DNA of 64,000 bases from Corylus avellana (GCF_901000735.1 NC_081542.1:39785321-39849320); one strand, 5' to 3'. Positions 10,262 through 22,722 are shown, counted from the stretch's first letter. The notes: generated by a model not told the origin, from the letters alone. Made by a program: numbers and translations.

Positions 10262-11264
10262 TGATAAGTGCTAAATATTGCATATTTAGACCCCTTTATT
10301 TACATTAGTTAATCCTTTAGCTGTGTCGTTATTTAATATTTTGTGTTAGTATTTTGTAGGTCATTGAAGAAAAACTACAGCTTTAAAGGGAAAAATGCGA
10401 AGTTTGGAAGAAAGCATACTTTGAGAAGACCTAGATGATGTGGTTAAGTCTAACCAAATCCAAGAAAAGGTTAAATCGGATTTAAAGTTCAGATTGGATA
10501 GGATTTCGGATCGGATTCAAATTCATATTCTGCATACGTCTTAGTATTTTGACCATAACTCTCCACTCAAATATCGGATTGAAGTGATTCAAACGGCATT
10601 GGAAAGCTAGCTCAAAATACTACAATTTGTTGTGAAATATAATTTTCTAAATTCGGAAGGTTTCTATGTCAAAATCGCCCCGCAATTAAGAGACACAAAT
10701 TTGGACGAATCCTAGTCCGATTTTAGACTTCTATTTTGACTGGGAGACAGACCTCCGAATTATCTAGGTTTACTTGGGCTTCTAGGACTTCCCTANNNNN
10801 NNNNNNNNNNNNNNNNNNNNNNNNNNNNNNNNNNNNNNNNNNNNNNNNNNNNNNNNNNNNNNNNNNNNNNNNNNNNNNNNNNNNNNNNNNNNNNNGATTG
10901 ATTACTTTCACTGTTCAGACTGGCGCCAGACGTGCCTTTACTGTTTACTTTTACTGTTTTCTTTTGACCGTATGAACGCGGTTCATGATTGTAATTTACT
11001 ATTTATGCTTTTGCTCAGCCTATATAACGGGCTCCCCTCCCCCATTGTAAGGCAGAGGTTTTTTGAGAGGTTCTTTGAGACACTCTACCCTCCAGCCATT
11101 CCCCCTTCAGATTCTTCTTCTTCTATCCCTTACTTCAGTAAGTCCTAACGCTTACTCCTGTAAAGGTTTCATAATCTATAACGATTATTATTTTGCTGAG
11201 TTTATTTCCCCAACTGCTTTTAATTTCAGTTGTTTATTTTGATTATACAATTATCATACCGCCA
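10262..11264 (+). mobile_element. Solo LTR (Gypsy-type), interrupted by a gap
   Basis: It begins tgataagtgctaaatattgc and ends cataccgcca, i.e. TG...CA. Perfect 5-bp duplications cattg lie at 10257-10261 and 11265-11269. A TATA box (tatataa, 11021-11027) is followed by a pyrimidine-rich leader. A 100-N gap covers 10796-10895. The long leader and the start sequence fit the Tat/Athila-like LTR style, but with no internal region the lineage is not certain. Confidence 0.75.
10796..10895. other. Assembly gap (100 N)
   Basis: Gap inside the solo LTR; frames reading across it are artefacts. Confidence 0.99.
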
Positions 11265-11364
11265 CATTGGACGGTTCTATTGCTTTGATTTACAACTGCT
11301 TATTTTTTGCATTCTATTATCACATCCCCTCATCCCCGCATCTATATGCATACTGCGCTTCCAC

Positions 11365-11369
<5 letters not shown>

Positions 11370-11410
<41 letters not shown>
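11370..11410. repeat. (TA)n microsatellite
   Basis: About 20 uninterrupted TA units. Similar shorter runs occur at 8034-8048, 8730-8746, 54482-54505 and 63240-63254. Confidence 0.9.
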
Positions 11411-11415
<5 letters not shown>

Positions 11416-11739
11416 AGGTCTGATATTTAAACGTCTGAAATTTTAAATACTTCGCTCAAAATTTTTTCTTGAGAAAAAATATACTTTAACCTCTCTGAAT
11501 TATTAGTATATTTTCATTTACACATTCAAACTTTAAAAGTAATATAAAGACTCTCGCGCATACAGTTCTTTAGCATTTATCTTCAAAATAGATAGAAAAA
11601 CGTGACCTCTTTAATTACTTTTTCTCCCCAATTGTCCCTTCTTTTTTTAATGGAAAATAAATTTATATATATATTATGAGATGGTCGACTCGCATGCCCG
11701 GGCTAAAGAATATTTCTTGCTTTTTTTTTTTTTTTTCTT

Positions 11740-12080
11740 TTAACAATTGAAGATAGGCAGCAGAGCCCAACCTTGCACCTAGCGGGCTGGGGCTGGCGTT
11801 TAATATGCATATATTTTCTTGGACCATGGCCCATTGCTGATCTTCGGAATACCGGTTGAAGAATTAGCTGGTCAACCCAAGTTCAGCCCATACGCGCCAA
11901 TTCTTGAGACTTTGACCCTCTTTCTCTCTTTCTCCGGTTCTCTCCATGCTTGACGGTCCTTAATGGCCATGTCATATTCATCTTTCCCATTATTATTATT
12001 ATTATTGTTATTATTTTTAAGTTCATCTTTCCCATTCAACCAATAAGAATGTGAACAAAACTTATATAAAAAAAAAAAAT
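11740..12080. repeat. Unit-A copy of segment shared with 38680-39110
   Basis: Sequence around aagataggcagcagagccc and gcacctagcgggctggg through ccggttgaagaat recurs in unit D at 38680-39110, where a MITE interrupts it. No ORF is shared between the copies. 12090-12680 beyond it is AT-rich with poly-T tracts and shows nothing. Confidence 0.7.
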
Positions 12081-12687
12081 GTGACAAAAAAATATATTTT
12101 TTAGTTTGTTTTGTATTTTTTTAGAATATTTAGAGTTATATGAATTTTTATTTGCATTGAAGCATAATAGGTATCACATTAATAATATTATAAACTAATG
12201 CTTTTTTTGCATATATTTTCATTTTAAACTACTCACATGAGAACAAATATTTTAACATTTTTTAATGTATATGAAATAAATTAAAGTTAAGAGTCCCTTT
12301 TTTTTTTTTTTTTTTTAATTCATTTTAATGGTTTTATGAAAAAAAGTTTTGTTCATTTGTATGATTTACTCGAATATTTTTTAAAATTTTTTGTTTTTGA
12401 AAGCAAAATAAGATACAAATTTATTTGATTGTTGTCCAGAAAATGAATAGAAACGCTTTCAAAACACCAAAGAGATAATTAAGCATTAAACATGACGTGA
12501 AATTTTTTAGTAATGTTCTGATGTATGACTTTAAATGTTTTTTTTTTTTTTTTTTAATTTTATTTAAAAATGTGAGATATATTTTTATACATATTTTTTA
12601 ACTTAATAATGAAAAGTACAATGAAGATGCGTTTAAATTTTAAAATTAAATTATAATAAATAATCCCGTGCATATAAGCTAGTTATT

Positions 12688-12793
12688 CAATAAAAGGAGA
12701 TCCCCTGATATTAAAAATGGAGCTAAAATGAAAAGTTCCTATCTTTAGCATGAACAAGGTCACTTTCTATATGGAACTAATTAAAATTATTGC
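12688..12793 (-). repeat. Inverted fragment of the unit start (left of LINE)
   Basis: Reverse complement of about 1500-1625 (tagcatgaacaaggtcactttctatatggaac). It continues on the other side of the LINE at 19083-19600, so the LINE landed inside this fragment. Confidence 0.75.
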
Positions 12794-12914
12794 GATCGCT
12801 AAATTCAAAGTTGTCAACCTGACTCGCTCTCTCTAAAATCTATGCTTCCTTTCCTAAGACTTTTGTCTTCTTCTTCCCCTCCAAACTCAACCTTTCTCTC
12901 TTCCCCTCTATCCC

Positions 12915-13898
12915 TTGATCATGAAAGTTCTCATTGCCCAAATGGAGGCCTTCTCCTGGGAAGATCCCTCCTCCCAAATAGAAACTCTTCCCTCTGAAAT
13001 TGTTATTGATGAATGTTTGCCACTTATAGGGCATATCATCTCTAAAAACACTCACAATAATCAATTTGTCAATGCAGCCTCAATCAAAGCTTGGGACTTT
13101 GCTGTCCCTTTCTCCTTTACTGTCCTTGGTCCTAACAAGTTCTTGCTCAAATTCAGCAAGCAAGATCATATTGACAAAATCCACAAGCAATTTATATGGA
13201 ATGTCAATGGCTCACTTCTTACCCTTCAGCACCGGTCTCTTGTGGCTACGATGGGTGGGCTAACTATCAAAAAGTTTTCTTTTTGGATCCAAGTTCATGG
13301 ACTTCCTCTGGTCAACATGTCTTTGGGGAATGCTATTGCCATTGGTAAAGGCTTGGGAAACTTTATCAAGGTGGAAGATGCAAGTGAAGCTCAATTAACT
13401 TTTAGAAGTTATCTTAGAATACTTGTGAAAATTGACATGCATGAGCCTTTGAAACCAGGTTTTCCTTTTCGAAGAGAAAGAGGTGAGTCTACTTCGATTT
13501 ATCTGAAGTATGAAAGGTTAGATATATATTGCACTAATCGTGGGAGAATTGGCCACAAGAACCAAAGCTGTAGAGCTCCTCCTGAAGAAAGTTTCACTGG
13601 GAAATACAAAATGTCTCTCAAGGTGAACATCTTCTCCAACCTTCTCCTTTCTATTTCTGGTGCATGGGGTTACTATGATGGTGAGTCCTCCCTGTCTCAA
13701 CCCTCCACAGCCCATAACCTAGACAATGAGTTAACCCAGTCAACTGGCAATACTCACAATCCCCACAAACACGTCACCCTCAATCACCCAACCCCTACTC
13801 TTCTCAATCCTCTCAAAAACATGTCCCTGCAGCCCAAAATATCTCAAGCTCTATCCCACATCACAGCAGCCACTTCAACTCATTTAATGAAACTCTAG
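12915..13898 (+). pseudogene. LINE ORF1 protein (DUF4283 and zinc knuckle)
   Basis: About 327 codons open, first ATG at 12921. Residues 30-190 match the plant LINE/retroelement DUF4283 fold (FSFTVLGPNKFLLKFS, FWIQVHGLPLVNMS, GKGLGNFIKVED). Then comes a single zinc-knuckle relic, CTNRGRIGHKNQSC, in which the second cysteine has become arginine, so zinc binding is likely lost. The C-terminal third is proline/serine/threonine-rich and continues out of frame to about 14560. ORF1 proteins bind the element RNA. Confidence 0.8.
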
Positions 13899-14599
13899 AT
13901 ATCTCACCTATGCCGCTCAAAGTGACCCTGTAGCCATAAATGAATCCCCTCAGCTAAAGTGTTCTCCCTCACATCTCCTCTCCAAAGTGAACAACTCTTC
14001 CAATACTAACTTAATCAACTCAACCTCTGGTTCCATCTCAGTCAATCTAAACCAGAACTTTTCTGGACCCAATGCTCTCTCAAAAGCCCAAACCTCTCCT
14101 CCTATAATATCTTCCATAAGCCCATATTCCAAGTTTGTTAGCTCCTCAACCCCAAGGGTTTTAACCACCCCTTCTCAAACACTTTATAATCTCCCGCCAA
14201 AAAGTATCCTTCAAAACGCACATTTCCTACCAAAAATTTCCCTTATCCACCTCGCATTCGTAAAATAGCAAGACCTCTTCTTCCTGATCATGAACTCCCA
14301 ACCTCCAAAAACCCTCCTCAAAATTTCTGCCTGATTAAGAAAAGAACCAGCCACAATATTGGTGCCCTTACTCCTTTCAAGAAAGGCCTAGGGAACTCCC
14401 ACCTTGATGTTCTACTTTCTCATAAAATGGACACCAACTATTAAACAACCTCAAACCCCATCCCTCCCAATCCTATCTTCAACTACCCTCCCAAACACAT
14501 CTTCAAAGCATCTTGCAAAGGTAAGCAGGTATCTTCCTCTGCTACCACAACTGAGATCCTCTCAAATTATGGGGACATTAATTTGTCCCTCAAAACCTC

Positions 14600-17500
14600 A
14601 TGAAGATACTCTCTTGGAACTGTAGAGGGCTTTCCAGGCCTACTGCAGTTCGACACCTAAGGATGTTAATCCGTGGCAACAGTCCTGATATCCTCTTTCT
14701 CTCTGAAACCAAATCGCCTCCCTCTCAAGTCTCCTCTATTCTCAATGGACTTGGTTTTTTTTCTTAATGTCTTAGTTTGTTCCTGTTGGTTCTAATGGTG
14801 GCCTTGTTCTTGCTTGGAGGCCTGGGGTGGAACTTGAATGTTTCAACTCAAATAAAAATAACATCTCTACTTGGTGTTACTCTGATCCCCCCAATTCCCC
14901 TTGGATTCTCTCTTGTATATATGATCCTCCTGACAAAATAGATAAGTTAGCTTTTTGGGACTCCTTTACTTCTGTTGGTGAAGGTTTTGTTAGTCCTATG
15001 CTCTACAATGGGGATCTTAACTACATTTTGGATCAATTTGAAAAGCTTGGAGGCAAGCATGTTGCTAGCTCTTCCCACTGCCCCTTCAAGCACTTTATTG
15101 ATCATTTTGGTTTGGAGGATTTAGGTTTCGTTGGTAACCCCTTTACCTGGTGTAACAATAGACAAGGTTTTGCTACTATCAAAGAGAGACTAGATAGAGG
15201 TTTGGCCTCCCTCTGCTGGATTCATCTCCACCCTAAATTTTTCCTTCAACATATCCCAGCCTCTCATTCTGACTACCACCCCATCTCCCTAAATACTGCT
15301 TTCTTCTGCTCCTATTTGCCTAGACCTTTCAGATTTGAAGAATTTTTGACAAAAGACCCTACATGTGGTTTGGTCATTGATGCTGCTTAGAATTTACCTG
15401 CTACTGGCTCTCCTACTCACTATTTGGTTAAAAAACTGTTGCATACCAAAGCTTCTTTGAAGAGATGGAATTATCTTCATTATGGAAACATTCAAACTAA
15501 AATCAAGACTACTCTGGCCAAGATTGACAACATTCCAAAATCCCCTCCCAACCCTAGCTCTTTCTCTATTGAATCCTCTCTAAAAGTCACTTTTGATGAT
15601 CTTCTGCTTAAAGAGGAAATTCTATGGAAGTCCAAATCCAGGGAAATTTGGCTCTCTTACTCTGACCTCAACACCAGGTTCTTTCATACTTCCACTATTA
15701 TTAGAAGAAGGTCTAATGTTGTTAATTTTCTCAAGACAGGTTCGGGGTGTTTAGCTCTCTGACAAAGCAACTACTGGAGGAACTTTTGTTTCCCATGTCT
15801 CCAATTTGCTTACATCTACTCTTCCTCCTATTGAAGATGAGATGCTGGACCTTTTCTCCCTCATTATCTCTGCAGATGACAATTTGAATCATTGTTCTAT
15901 CCCCCTGAGTGAGGTGATCCAAGCTCTCTCAAGTTTAGGATCTACCAAAGCTCTTGACCCTGGAATTTTTTCCATAATAGACATCTTTTTAAAGGGGCAG
16001 AGTGGCTCTCACACTGTCCATCAATTCAGGCCCATCAGCTTATGCAATATTGTCTGCAAGATCATCAACAAAATCCTTGCCAACAGATTGAAGATTGTTC
16101 TCCCTAAAATAATCTCTCCTCTTCAATTTGCTTTTGTGCCTAGTAGGAACATTCAAGATAACACTATCCTTGCTCATGAACTTCTCCACACAGTCAAGAA
16201 CAATAAAGGGAAATGGGGGTTTACATTTCTCAAAATGGATATAGGAAAAGCTTTTGATAAAATGGAATGGAAGTTTCTGTTGGCTATCATGAGAAAGTTA
16301 GGATTTAATGATACTTGGATTGGCTGGATTGAATCCTGTATTGTGACGTCCCACATTGCCTAGGCATGGAAAAGATGATGTGTTTATATGGAATATACTC
16401 TCTCTAAGTGATATGAGGCCTTTTGGGGGTAAACCTAATAATAAAAACGTGCGGACTTGGCCCAAAGTGGACAATATCATACCACTTGGAGTAGGGATGT
16501 TACATACGGTATCAGAGCCATAGCCTAGCTTGAGATGGGGGGAGCGTGTACAAGCCCATAAGGGTCGCCAGCGAGGACACTGGGTCCTAAGAGTGGGTGA
16601 TTGTGACGTCCCACATTGCCTGGGTATGGAAAATATGATGTATTTATATGGAATATACTCTCTCTAAATAGTATGATGCCTTTTGGGGGTAAACCCAATA
16701 ATAAAACTGTGCGGGCTTGGCCCAAAGTGGACAATATCATACTACTTGGAGCATGGATGTTACATGTATAACCTTTTCTTCTTTTTCCATTCTTATTAAT
16801 GGCAGCCCTTTTGGTTTATTCTCTCTTGATAGAGGATTGAGGCAAGGGGATTCTCTATCCCCTTTTCTTTTCATGCTTGGATGATAAGTGTTTTTTAGAC
16901 TGATGTTTAAAGAAGAAAGGCTTGGTCACATTCAAGGACTAAAGATAGCTAGAAACAACCATGCGATTCATCATTTACTTTTTGCTAATACTCTTCTAAT
17001 TTTTGGTAAGGCCTCTCTCACTGAAGCTAGCAGCATCAAGTCCTGCCTAGACAAATATTGCACCTAGTCTGGTCAGTCCATTAATGCTCTCAAATCTTCC
17101 ATTGGATTTAGTAAGAACACTAACCATACCACCTCTTCCACTATTCTCAATATCCTCCCTTACAACCTCAACTCCTCAAAATCCATCTATCTAGGCCTCC
17201 CCATTCGCCTTGGCAATTCTAAATGTGCTGCCTTCCAGAGCATTATTGACAAAGTTCAAAATAAGATTGAAGGTTGGAGAGCCAAAACCCTTTCACAAGC
17301 AGGTAGGCTGGTTCTTATCAAGTAAGTGGCTGCTGCTCATATGCCACAAGCTTCTTTTTGCTCCCCTCAAGCATTTGTTTCAAATTGGACCAAATGTTCA
17401 AAAAAATTTGGTGGGGTTTTCCTTTTTCTAAAACCAGAAACCTCTCCCTCAAGTCATGGGATTTTCTTTGTCTTCCAAAAGTATATGGAGGTCTTGGTTT

Positions 17501-19026
17501 CAGAAAAATGAAGGATGTGAATCTGGCTTTCATCTCAAAGCTTGGTTGGAAGCTTCATACCAATTCAGGCTCAACTCCGAGGTAAGTATCTTTCTTCTGG
17601 TTCTTTTCTCTCCCCCCACTTTCCCATTCCTCTCCTTCTTGGCTTTGGAAAGGTATCCTCTCCTCTCAGTCTATTATTTCTTTAAGTGCTTGTCATAGAA
17701 TTCACAAACACTCTCCTTTGCCTATCTAGAATTCGCTTGGGTTCCTTCCTTACCAAACTTCACCCCCTCTCCTGCCCTTAACCTCTCCTATATTCCTAGC
17801 CTAGCAGTCTCTGATCTCATAAATCCTAATAACACTTGAAATTTTCCTCTCCTTTTGTCCATTTTTGACTCCCACAGTGTAAGGGAAATCAAGAAAATCA
17901 TCATCAACCCTTCTCCTTGCTCAGATTTCCTCTGGACCCCATCTTCTAATGGCTTATTTTCCTCTTGCTCTGCTTATTGTCTGATTAGCAGCCTTAGAGT
18001 TGCATCAAGCTCTTCTCCTCTTGAGTCAAAAATTTGGAAACTTCTATGGAAACTTAAATTGAATTCCAGGCTGAAATTATTTCTGTGGAAGATTGCTTGG
18101 GACATTGTCCCCTCCAAAGCTAGGCTTAGTTCCATCCTTCATATTTCCCTTTCAAATTCTCTTTGCCCTCTTTGCAATTCTGAAGAAGACTCTCTCCATC
18201 ATCTCTTTTTCTGTTGTATCTTTGCTGGAGTTGCCTGGAGGACTTTTTTCTAGCCCCTGGACTCTCTAGCTTGGGACTCCCTCAGTCTCCCAAGCTAGAT
18301 CAAAGGTATCATCCTCCCTCACCTCACTTTTGGTATTCCCAAATCAGATCACATCTTTTTCAAGTTTATGATGTTGTTCTTTGGGATCTTTTCTGTTTTA
18401 GCACAAACAAGGCTATACATGAAGGCATCATTCCAGATATCTCAAAGCTTGCTGATTCTATTAAAAAGAATGCCTTGGCTCATTCAGTAGCTTGGAAATC
18501 CTCTCAAGAGCCTATGATTGAATCTTGGTCTCCTCTTATCAAAGGTGCTTACAAAATCAAATTTGACAAAGCTAGTAAAGACCAATTCTCAACTCAAGCA
18601 GCAATCTACAGGGATCACACAGGGACCATCATCAAAGCTTGTTCTCAAACCAGCCCTCCTTGTGACCCCAATTTCGGTGAAGCTCTAGCAGCTCTACTAG
18701 CTGCCTCTCTAGTTGTTTCTCTGCAGCTTAAAAACTTCACCATTGAAGGGGATTCTCTAATTGTCATCACTGCTTTGAAAGTTTCATCCATTATTCAAGA
18801 TTGGCATATAGAAAGAGTCATTGCACAGTCTTTATCCATTATTCCAGCCTCCTCATCAAGGGAGGCCAGAAAAATTAACAGAAGTGCTAACTTCTGCGCC
18901 CATCATATGGCATATTGGGTCGCGACAAGAATTTATTCGGGCTGCATTCCCATTTTTTTTTCTCCTTTTCCATCACCTTCTTCTTGTAGTGGTTCAGAAC
19001 CACCCTTTGTTTTCTTTCCCTCTTGA
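14600..19026 (+). pseudogene. LINE ORF2: endonuclease, reverse transcriptase, RNase H
   Basis: ATG at 14600 opens with LSWNCRGL, the start of the AP-endonuclease-like domain, which continues (after a frameshift near 14760) to about 15390 with GDLN and SDYHPI in place of the usual GDFN and SDHxP. Reverse transcriptase follows from 15806 (FRPISLCNIVCKIINKILANRL, KMDIGKAFDKMEW, then after the [17 protein letters not shown] at about 16830). The catalytic FADD box reads FANT at about 16982, removing both catalytic aspartates. A zinc-finger-like tail is at 18060-18250 and an RNase H domain at 18540-18930 (FGEALAAL, IEGDSL). At least six frame breaks. Confidence 0.85.
16342..16764 (+). mobile_element. 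TRIM (miniature LTR retrotransposon), 423 bp
   Basis: Two 163-bp LTRs (16342-16504 and 16602-16764) both start tgtgacgtcccacattgcct and end ggatgttaca. A 97-bp internal part begins with the tRNA-Met-type primer site (ggtatcagagcca, 16508-16520). The target duplication tgtat is perfect (16337-16341 and 16765-16769). It splits the LINE reverse transcriptase in the middle of the codons for ESCI. LTR divergence is around 8-10% by eye. There is no coding capacity. Confidence 0.95.
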
Positions 19027-19082
19027 GGGGTTGTAGTGCTTTCTTGTTTTTAATGCAATGTTTGTTACAAAAAATAAAATAA

Positions 19083-19600
19083 AATTACAATCATAGCATC
19101 CCCATTAATAGTACCAAAAACACTTAGTGAAAAAATGTAAATTTTTATTTAGCTATTGCTTTTTTTATACACACTCTAACAAATTCTCTATTATACTGTC
19201 TATTTTATTTAAATATTATTTTTCAGAGTTTTTATATTTTTATATATATATATTTTTTTTATTGTTTTCTTAAAGAAGAAGAGGAAGAAAGAAATAATCA
19301 GTATCTTATTAATGTAGTGTGCTACACTCAATAGCCAAAAGTAGCTCTTTACAGTAGCATAAAAGGTATTTTGGCTAGTCTCATAAAGGAGAAAAATGAC
19401 TCATATTACCTAAATATAAATGATATGAGCTATGTTGAGCAAAAGACCACAATTACGGTAAATAAGATAAGACAATCACACACAGATAACACCAAGTGAT
19501 TCCCTTAATGTGAGGTATGTCCACTGGCGAAGTCGATTATAAAGAAATTCACTATCAAATATATAGTACAAAATAGTGTATGACAAAAAGCATATCTACC
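19083..19600 (-). repeat. Inverted fragment of the unit start (right of LINE)
   Basis: Reverse complement of about 1040-1500: contains tgtagtgtgctacactcaat, the agaccacaattacgg segment of the Copia LTR tail and cacttaatgtgagg-like sequence. Together with 12688-12793 it forms one inverted copy of the unit start. Confidence 0.75.
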
Positions 19601-19688
19601 ATACTTTATAAATATATGTCAAATTGATATATCAGTTAACATGTAGGCGCTAGTACAAAAATAAAGAAAAATACAAAATACAAAGCGT

Positions 19689-21440
19689 TTAAAATTCCAT
19701 TCTACGCGGTCTTATAGAAACAAAATCATCAAGTATCAAATCTGAACTAAAGCTTTCAAAAAATTTTCTTTCAATGTAGACAACTAAACTATCTGCAAGA
19801 AATTTATCCTCCATTTTGTTACAAAGTCTTGTTTTAACAACTTTCATAGTTGAAAATGCTCTTTCGGTAGTCGCTGTATATAATAGAAGAGTCAAAACAA
19901 GACGAATCAATCTATGAATAAGATAGTATGTATCTGATTTTTCTGTCTCCATCAATCCTCGACATAATTCTGCAATGGAAGACAATCTTTGTAATTTTGG
20001 ATGATTAAGCATATCAGCTTCAAATTACTTCAACTGAAATCTTAAAATAATTTTGTCTTGTTCAAAAAAATCAAGATAATAATACTTCTACGCAAGATTA
20101 CATATATCATTAATGTTAAAGGGTTTATAAGCATTCTTGGGATCCGAAGTTGAGCTAAATGTCAAGAGTTCTATTGCCCCTTTACCAAATCTACTATCGA
20201 GCTCCTGCAATTGAAAATTTATAGTCGCATTGAATATGTCAAAATGATAATGATGCTCCACCGTAATGTGATCTCGTTGATGATGACCTCGGCCTTCAAC
20301 ATAACAAGCACATAAATCTGGAATGTTAATTTAAAATTGTTTGGAGAAAGAAATTACTTTCTCAAGCAAATTATCCCAATTTTCTTTTCTCAATTTTCGG
20401 AGGAGTTCTTTTGTATTAGAAACTAACTGCATAGCATTCAAATAGAATGAAAGTGAGAACTCCAACGAGAATTACTAGCTCGTTTCAAAGTGTCAATTTG
20501 GTTAGCTCATTTTTCAGTTTCAAGTTCATCAATAGCTATCAAATGTATGATATCCACTACTTGAGCATCTTGTAGTTCACCATGATGTTTACATAAAGCA
20601 CCAACTACATTAATAATAAAATTAAAATTTGAGATGAACTCGTGAACATAAACTACCTCTCGAGATGCAACAACTAATGCTAATTGTAATCGATGAGGTA
20701 GAAGAACAATCATTAAGAAATAATGCTTGTAATCCTTTCCATTCACCACGCATATTGTTAGGACCATCATACCCTTGTCCACAAATACTTTGAATATCAA
20801 GACAATTTTGAAAAAGAACATAAGATATTTTATTTTTTAAAGTCAATGCCGATGTGTCTTTAACAAGAACAATATCAAAGAAACATTTTGTAAAAAACCA
20901 TCTCTGTCAACAAATCTCAAAACAATAGTCATTTGTTCTCTCCTAGACTCATCCTGTACGTTCCTCATCAACAATAATGCAAAATTTTGGATTACCAATT
21001 TCTGCACGAATTGCATCTTGTACCATTTTTGCCAAGACATGTAAAATATCTTTTTGGACATGATGTGAAATATATTTAGCATTTTGTGTAGCATTTTCTA
21101 AAACAACCTTAACAACATCCTCATTGTAAATGGATACAAGTTTTATCAACTAAAAAAAATTGCCTCCATTTTTTGAATCATGATCTCTAAAAGCACATCC
21201 TTGAGATGTTAAATACCAAATAGAATCGATTGAAGTATTCAATCGCAATCGACTGCAATTTTTCTTTTCAAGTTTGCTTATGTATCACCTTATCAATATG
21301 TTGAGATTGGTCCATCAAAGTATCACAAAACTTAAATGCATTGTTATGAGGTGGACATGACCCATTTTCCATATGAACCAAAAAAGCACAATGCATACCA
21401 TCATTAATCTTTTTCTAATTACGAAATCCTTCAATAGTAA
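19689..21440 (-). pseudogene. hAT transposase, TTF-zinc-finger/DUF4371 type
   Basis: Read from 21440 downwards, pieces in three frames follow the family order: a cysteine/histidine region (CPPHNNAF, about 21360), the DUF4371 segment (NATQNAKYISHHVQKDIL, 21080; GNPKFCIIVDE, 20970; DIQSICGQGYDGPNNMRGEW, 20780), a middle part (HRLQLALVVASREV, 20690; HHGELQDAQ, 20570) and the C-terminal hAT dimerisation domain (TATTERAFSTMKVVKTRLCNK, about 19860). Transposases of this group cut and paste their own DNA with an RNase H-fold core. Several frameshifts and stops; non-functional. I could not identify terminal repeats. In the unit-start sequence next to it no insertion site is obvious. Confidence 0.82.
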
Positions 21441-21452
21441 ATGCATTAGCTC

Positions 21453-21520
21453 CAATTTCATTCCCATAAAATCAAATCATCCAAAACAATTTCATTCCCA
21501 TAAAATCAAATCATCCAAAA
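21453..21520. repeat. 34-bp tandem duplication
   Basis: Two adjacent identical copies of a 34-bp unit (caatttcattcccataaaat plus the following 14 bases), just upstream of the hAT transposase remnant on its minus strand. Confidence 0.85.
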
Positions 21521-21645
21521 CAATCCACAAACATCAACATAATTTCAAAAAGTGCAACACTAATTATAATTAAAGACAACAAATCTTGGATAGTCTTGTG
21601 AATTGTAAGGGTGAGCTCAACTGATGTTGGAAACCATAACTTGAT

Positions 21646-22074
21646 TTATGCTATTACATTGTGTGTTATAGTTTCTATCATGATTAATATCAATTTTAAC
21701 CTACCAAATTTGATGGCCTTTCCTTTAACTAAGGCCTGCAAATATGAAGTATGTGTCACCTTCAAAAATGGTGGGGAAGACTGAAGAGCATGGGTTAAGC
21801 ACTTGTGAGATAAGATTGCAAGCAGGATAGCATTGCTGGCCAGCCTACCAATCCAGTGGGAAACAGTACGCATTGAAGAGTACTTCACAAAATCAAGTAG
21901 GAAAGAAAAGGATTGGAATTTTAATTGATTAGAACGTGCAACCGAATGTGGAAGTTTAGCAGCACAAAACATATATTGGATAAGAGTACGTAGTGCTTTT
22001 GGTAGAAGCCAATAGCTGGGACTCCAGCTAGGGAAGAATGATAAAATTACAAAGGAAGTGATGCATGTTGACAT
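21646..22074 (-). other. Unrecognised open frame, 142 codons
   Basis: I do not recognise the product. The frame starts MSTCITSFVILSFFPSWSPS, has two hydrophobic stretches and no motif I can name; the opposite strand in the same place also reads open for 30-60 codons, with a plausible-looking ALLASLPIQWETVRIEEYF segment. It may be part of an old gene fragment on either strand. It lies between the hAT wreck and the CLE promoter. No start context or splice structure supports expression. Confidence 0.15.
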
Positions 22075-22439
22075 GACAAATCACTTGGTGGACCATGGGG
22101 TTGAATACATCAAAGAAAATGGGGAATTTGAGACAAAATTTTTAATTGGATTTTAAGATTCTGGGAATCTCTTGCTGAACAAATTAGTCTAATAGAATCA
22201 CGTTGTTGTGTCCATCTGGGCACTATCTCGTTTTTATATGATTAGTTGGTAGTGGTTATGGTACAGAAAAATATGCGAGGAAGGTTTTTTACAACAAACC
22301 TTAAAAATTTCGAATTGTGCCTTGGCAGGTAGTTCTTCTACTCCATCCACTTGGACTTATATATGTGATGTGAGGACTGATTGGGGGATGGTTTAAAACT
22401 TAAACTGATGTTATCATCTTACCCACAAATATATATGGC

Positions 22440-22530
22440 CAGAGTCGTGATCACAGGATCCACTGCACACCAGGTTTTGAACAAAGCCATTGGAGAATCA
22501 AAGGAAAAAATCAAATTGAGGATTGCGATG
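22440..22530 (+). promoter_or_regulatory. Distal upstream block of intact CLE-II gene
   Basis: Contains atggccagagtcgtgatcac and gccattggagaatcaaagga, diverged versions of the block at 5755-5870 (reverse strand) upstream of the unit-A CLE-II gene. It is 260-350 bp before the start codon. Conservation across two otherwise rearranged copies suggests shared promoter ancestry. Confidence 0.45.
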
Positions 22531-22722
22531 ACAGTTTTCCTGATCCATTTGGCTATTGGACAAATCACAATGGTTCTAAGTTGGAACTTTTTTTGTTTTT
22601 TGTTTTTTGTTTTTTTTTTTTATATATATTTTTTTATGATTCCAATTAATGAAAGCTCAAGCAAAAAATTAAACGGCAGGACTTACTCATAAGAAGACAA
22701 AAGCACCATAGTTATAAATGGC

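Larger units (their letters stand above)
12794..19082 (+). mobile_element. Decayed L1-type LINE, 6.3 kb
   Basis: A non-LTR retrotransposon with ORF1 (12915-13898), ORF2 (about 14600-19026) and an A-rich 3' tail (19068-19082). Flanks are 15-bp duplications with three mismatches: aattaaaattattgc (12779-12793) and aattacaatcatagc (19083-19097). The intact target reads aattacaatcatagc, in reverse, at about 1485-1505. Frameshifts, stops and a nested TRIM show it is long dead. Confidence 0.88.

Noticed and set aside
11230..11430. Frame ending in repeated Tyr-Ile
   Set aside because: Its end is the (TA)n microsatellite; the start lies within a solo LTR.
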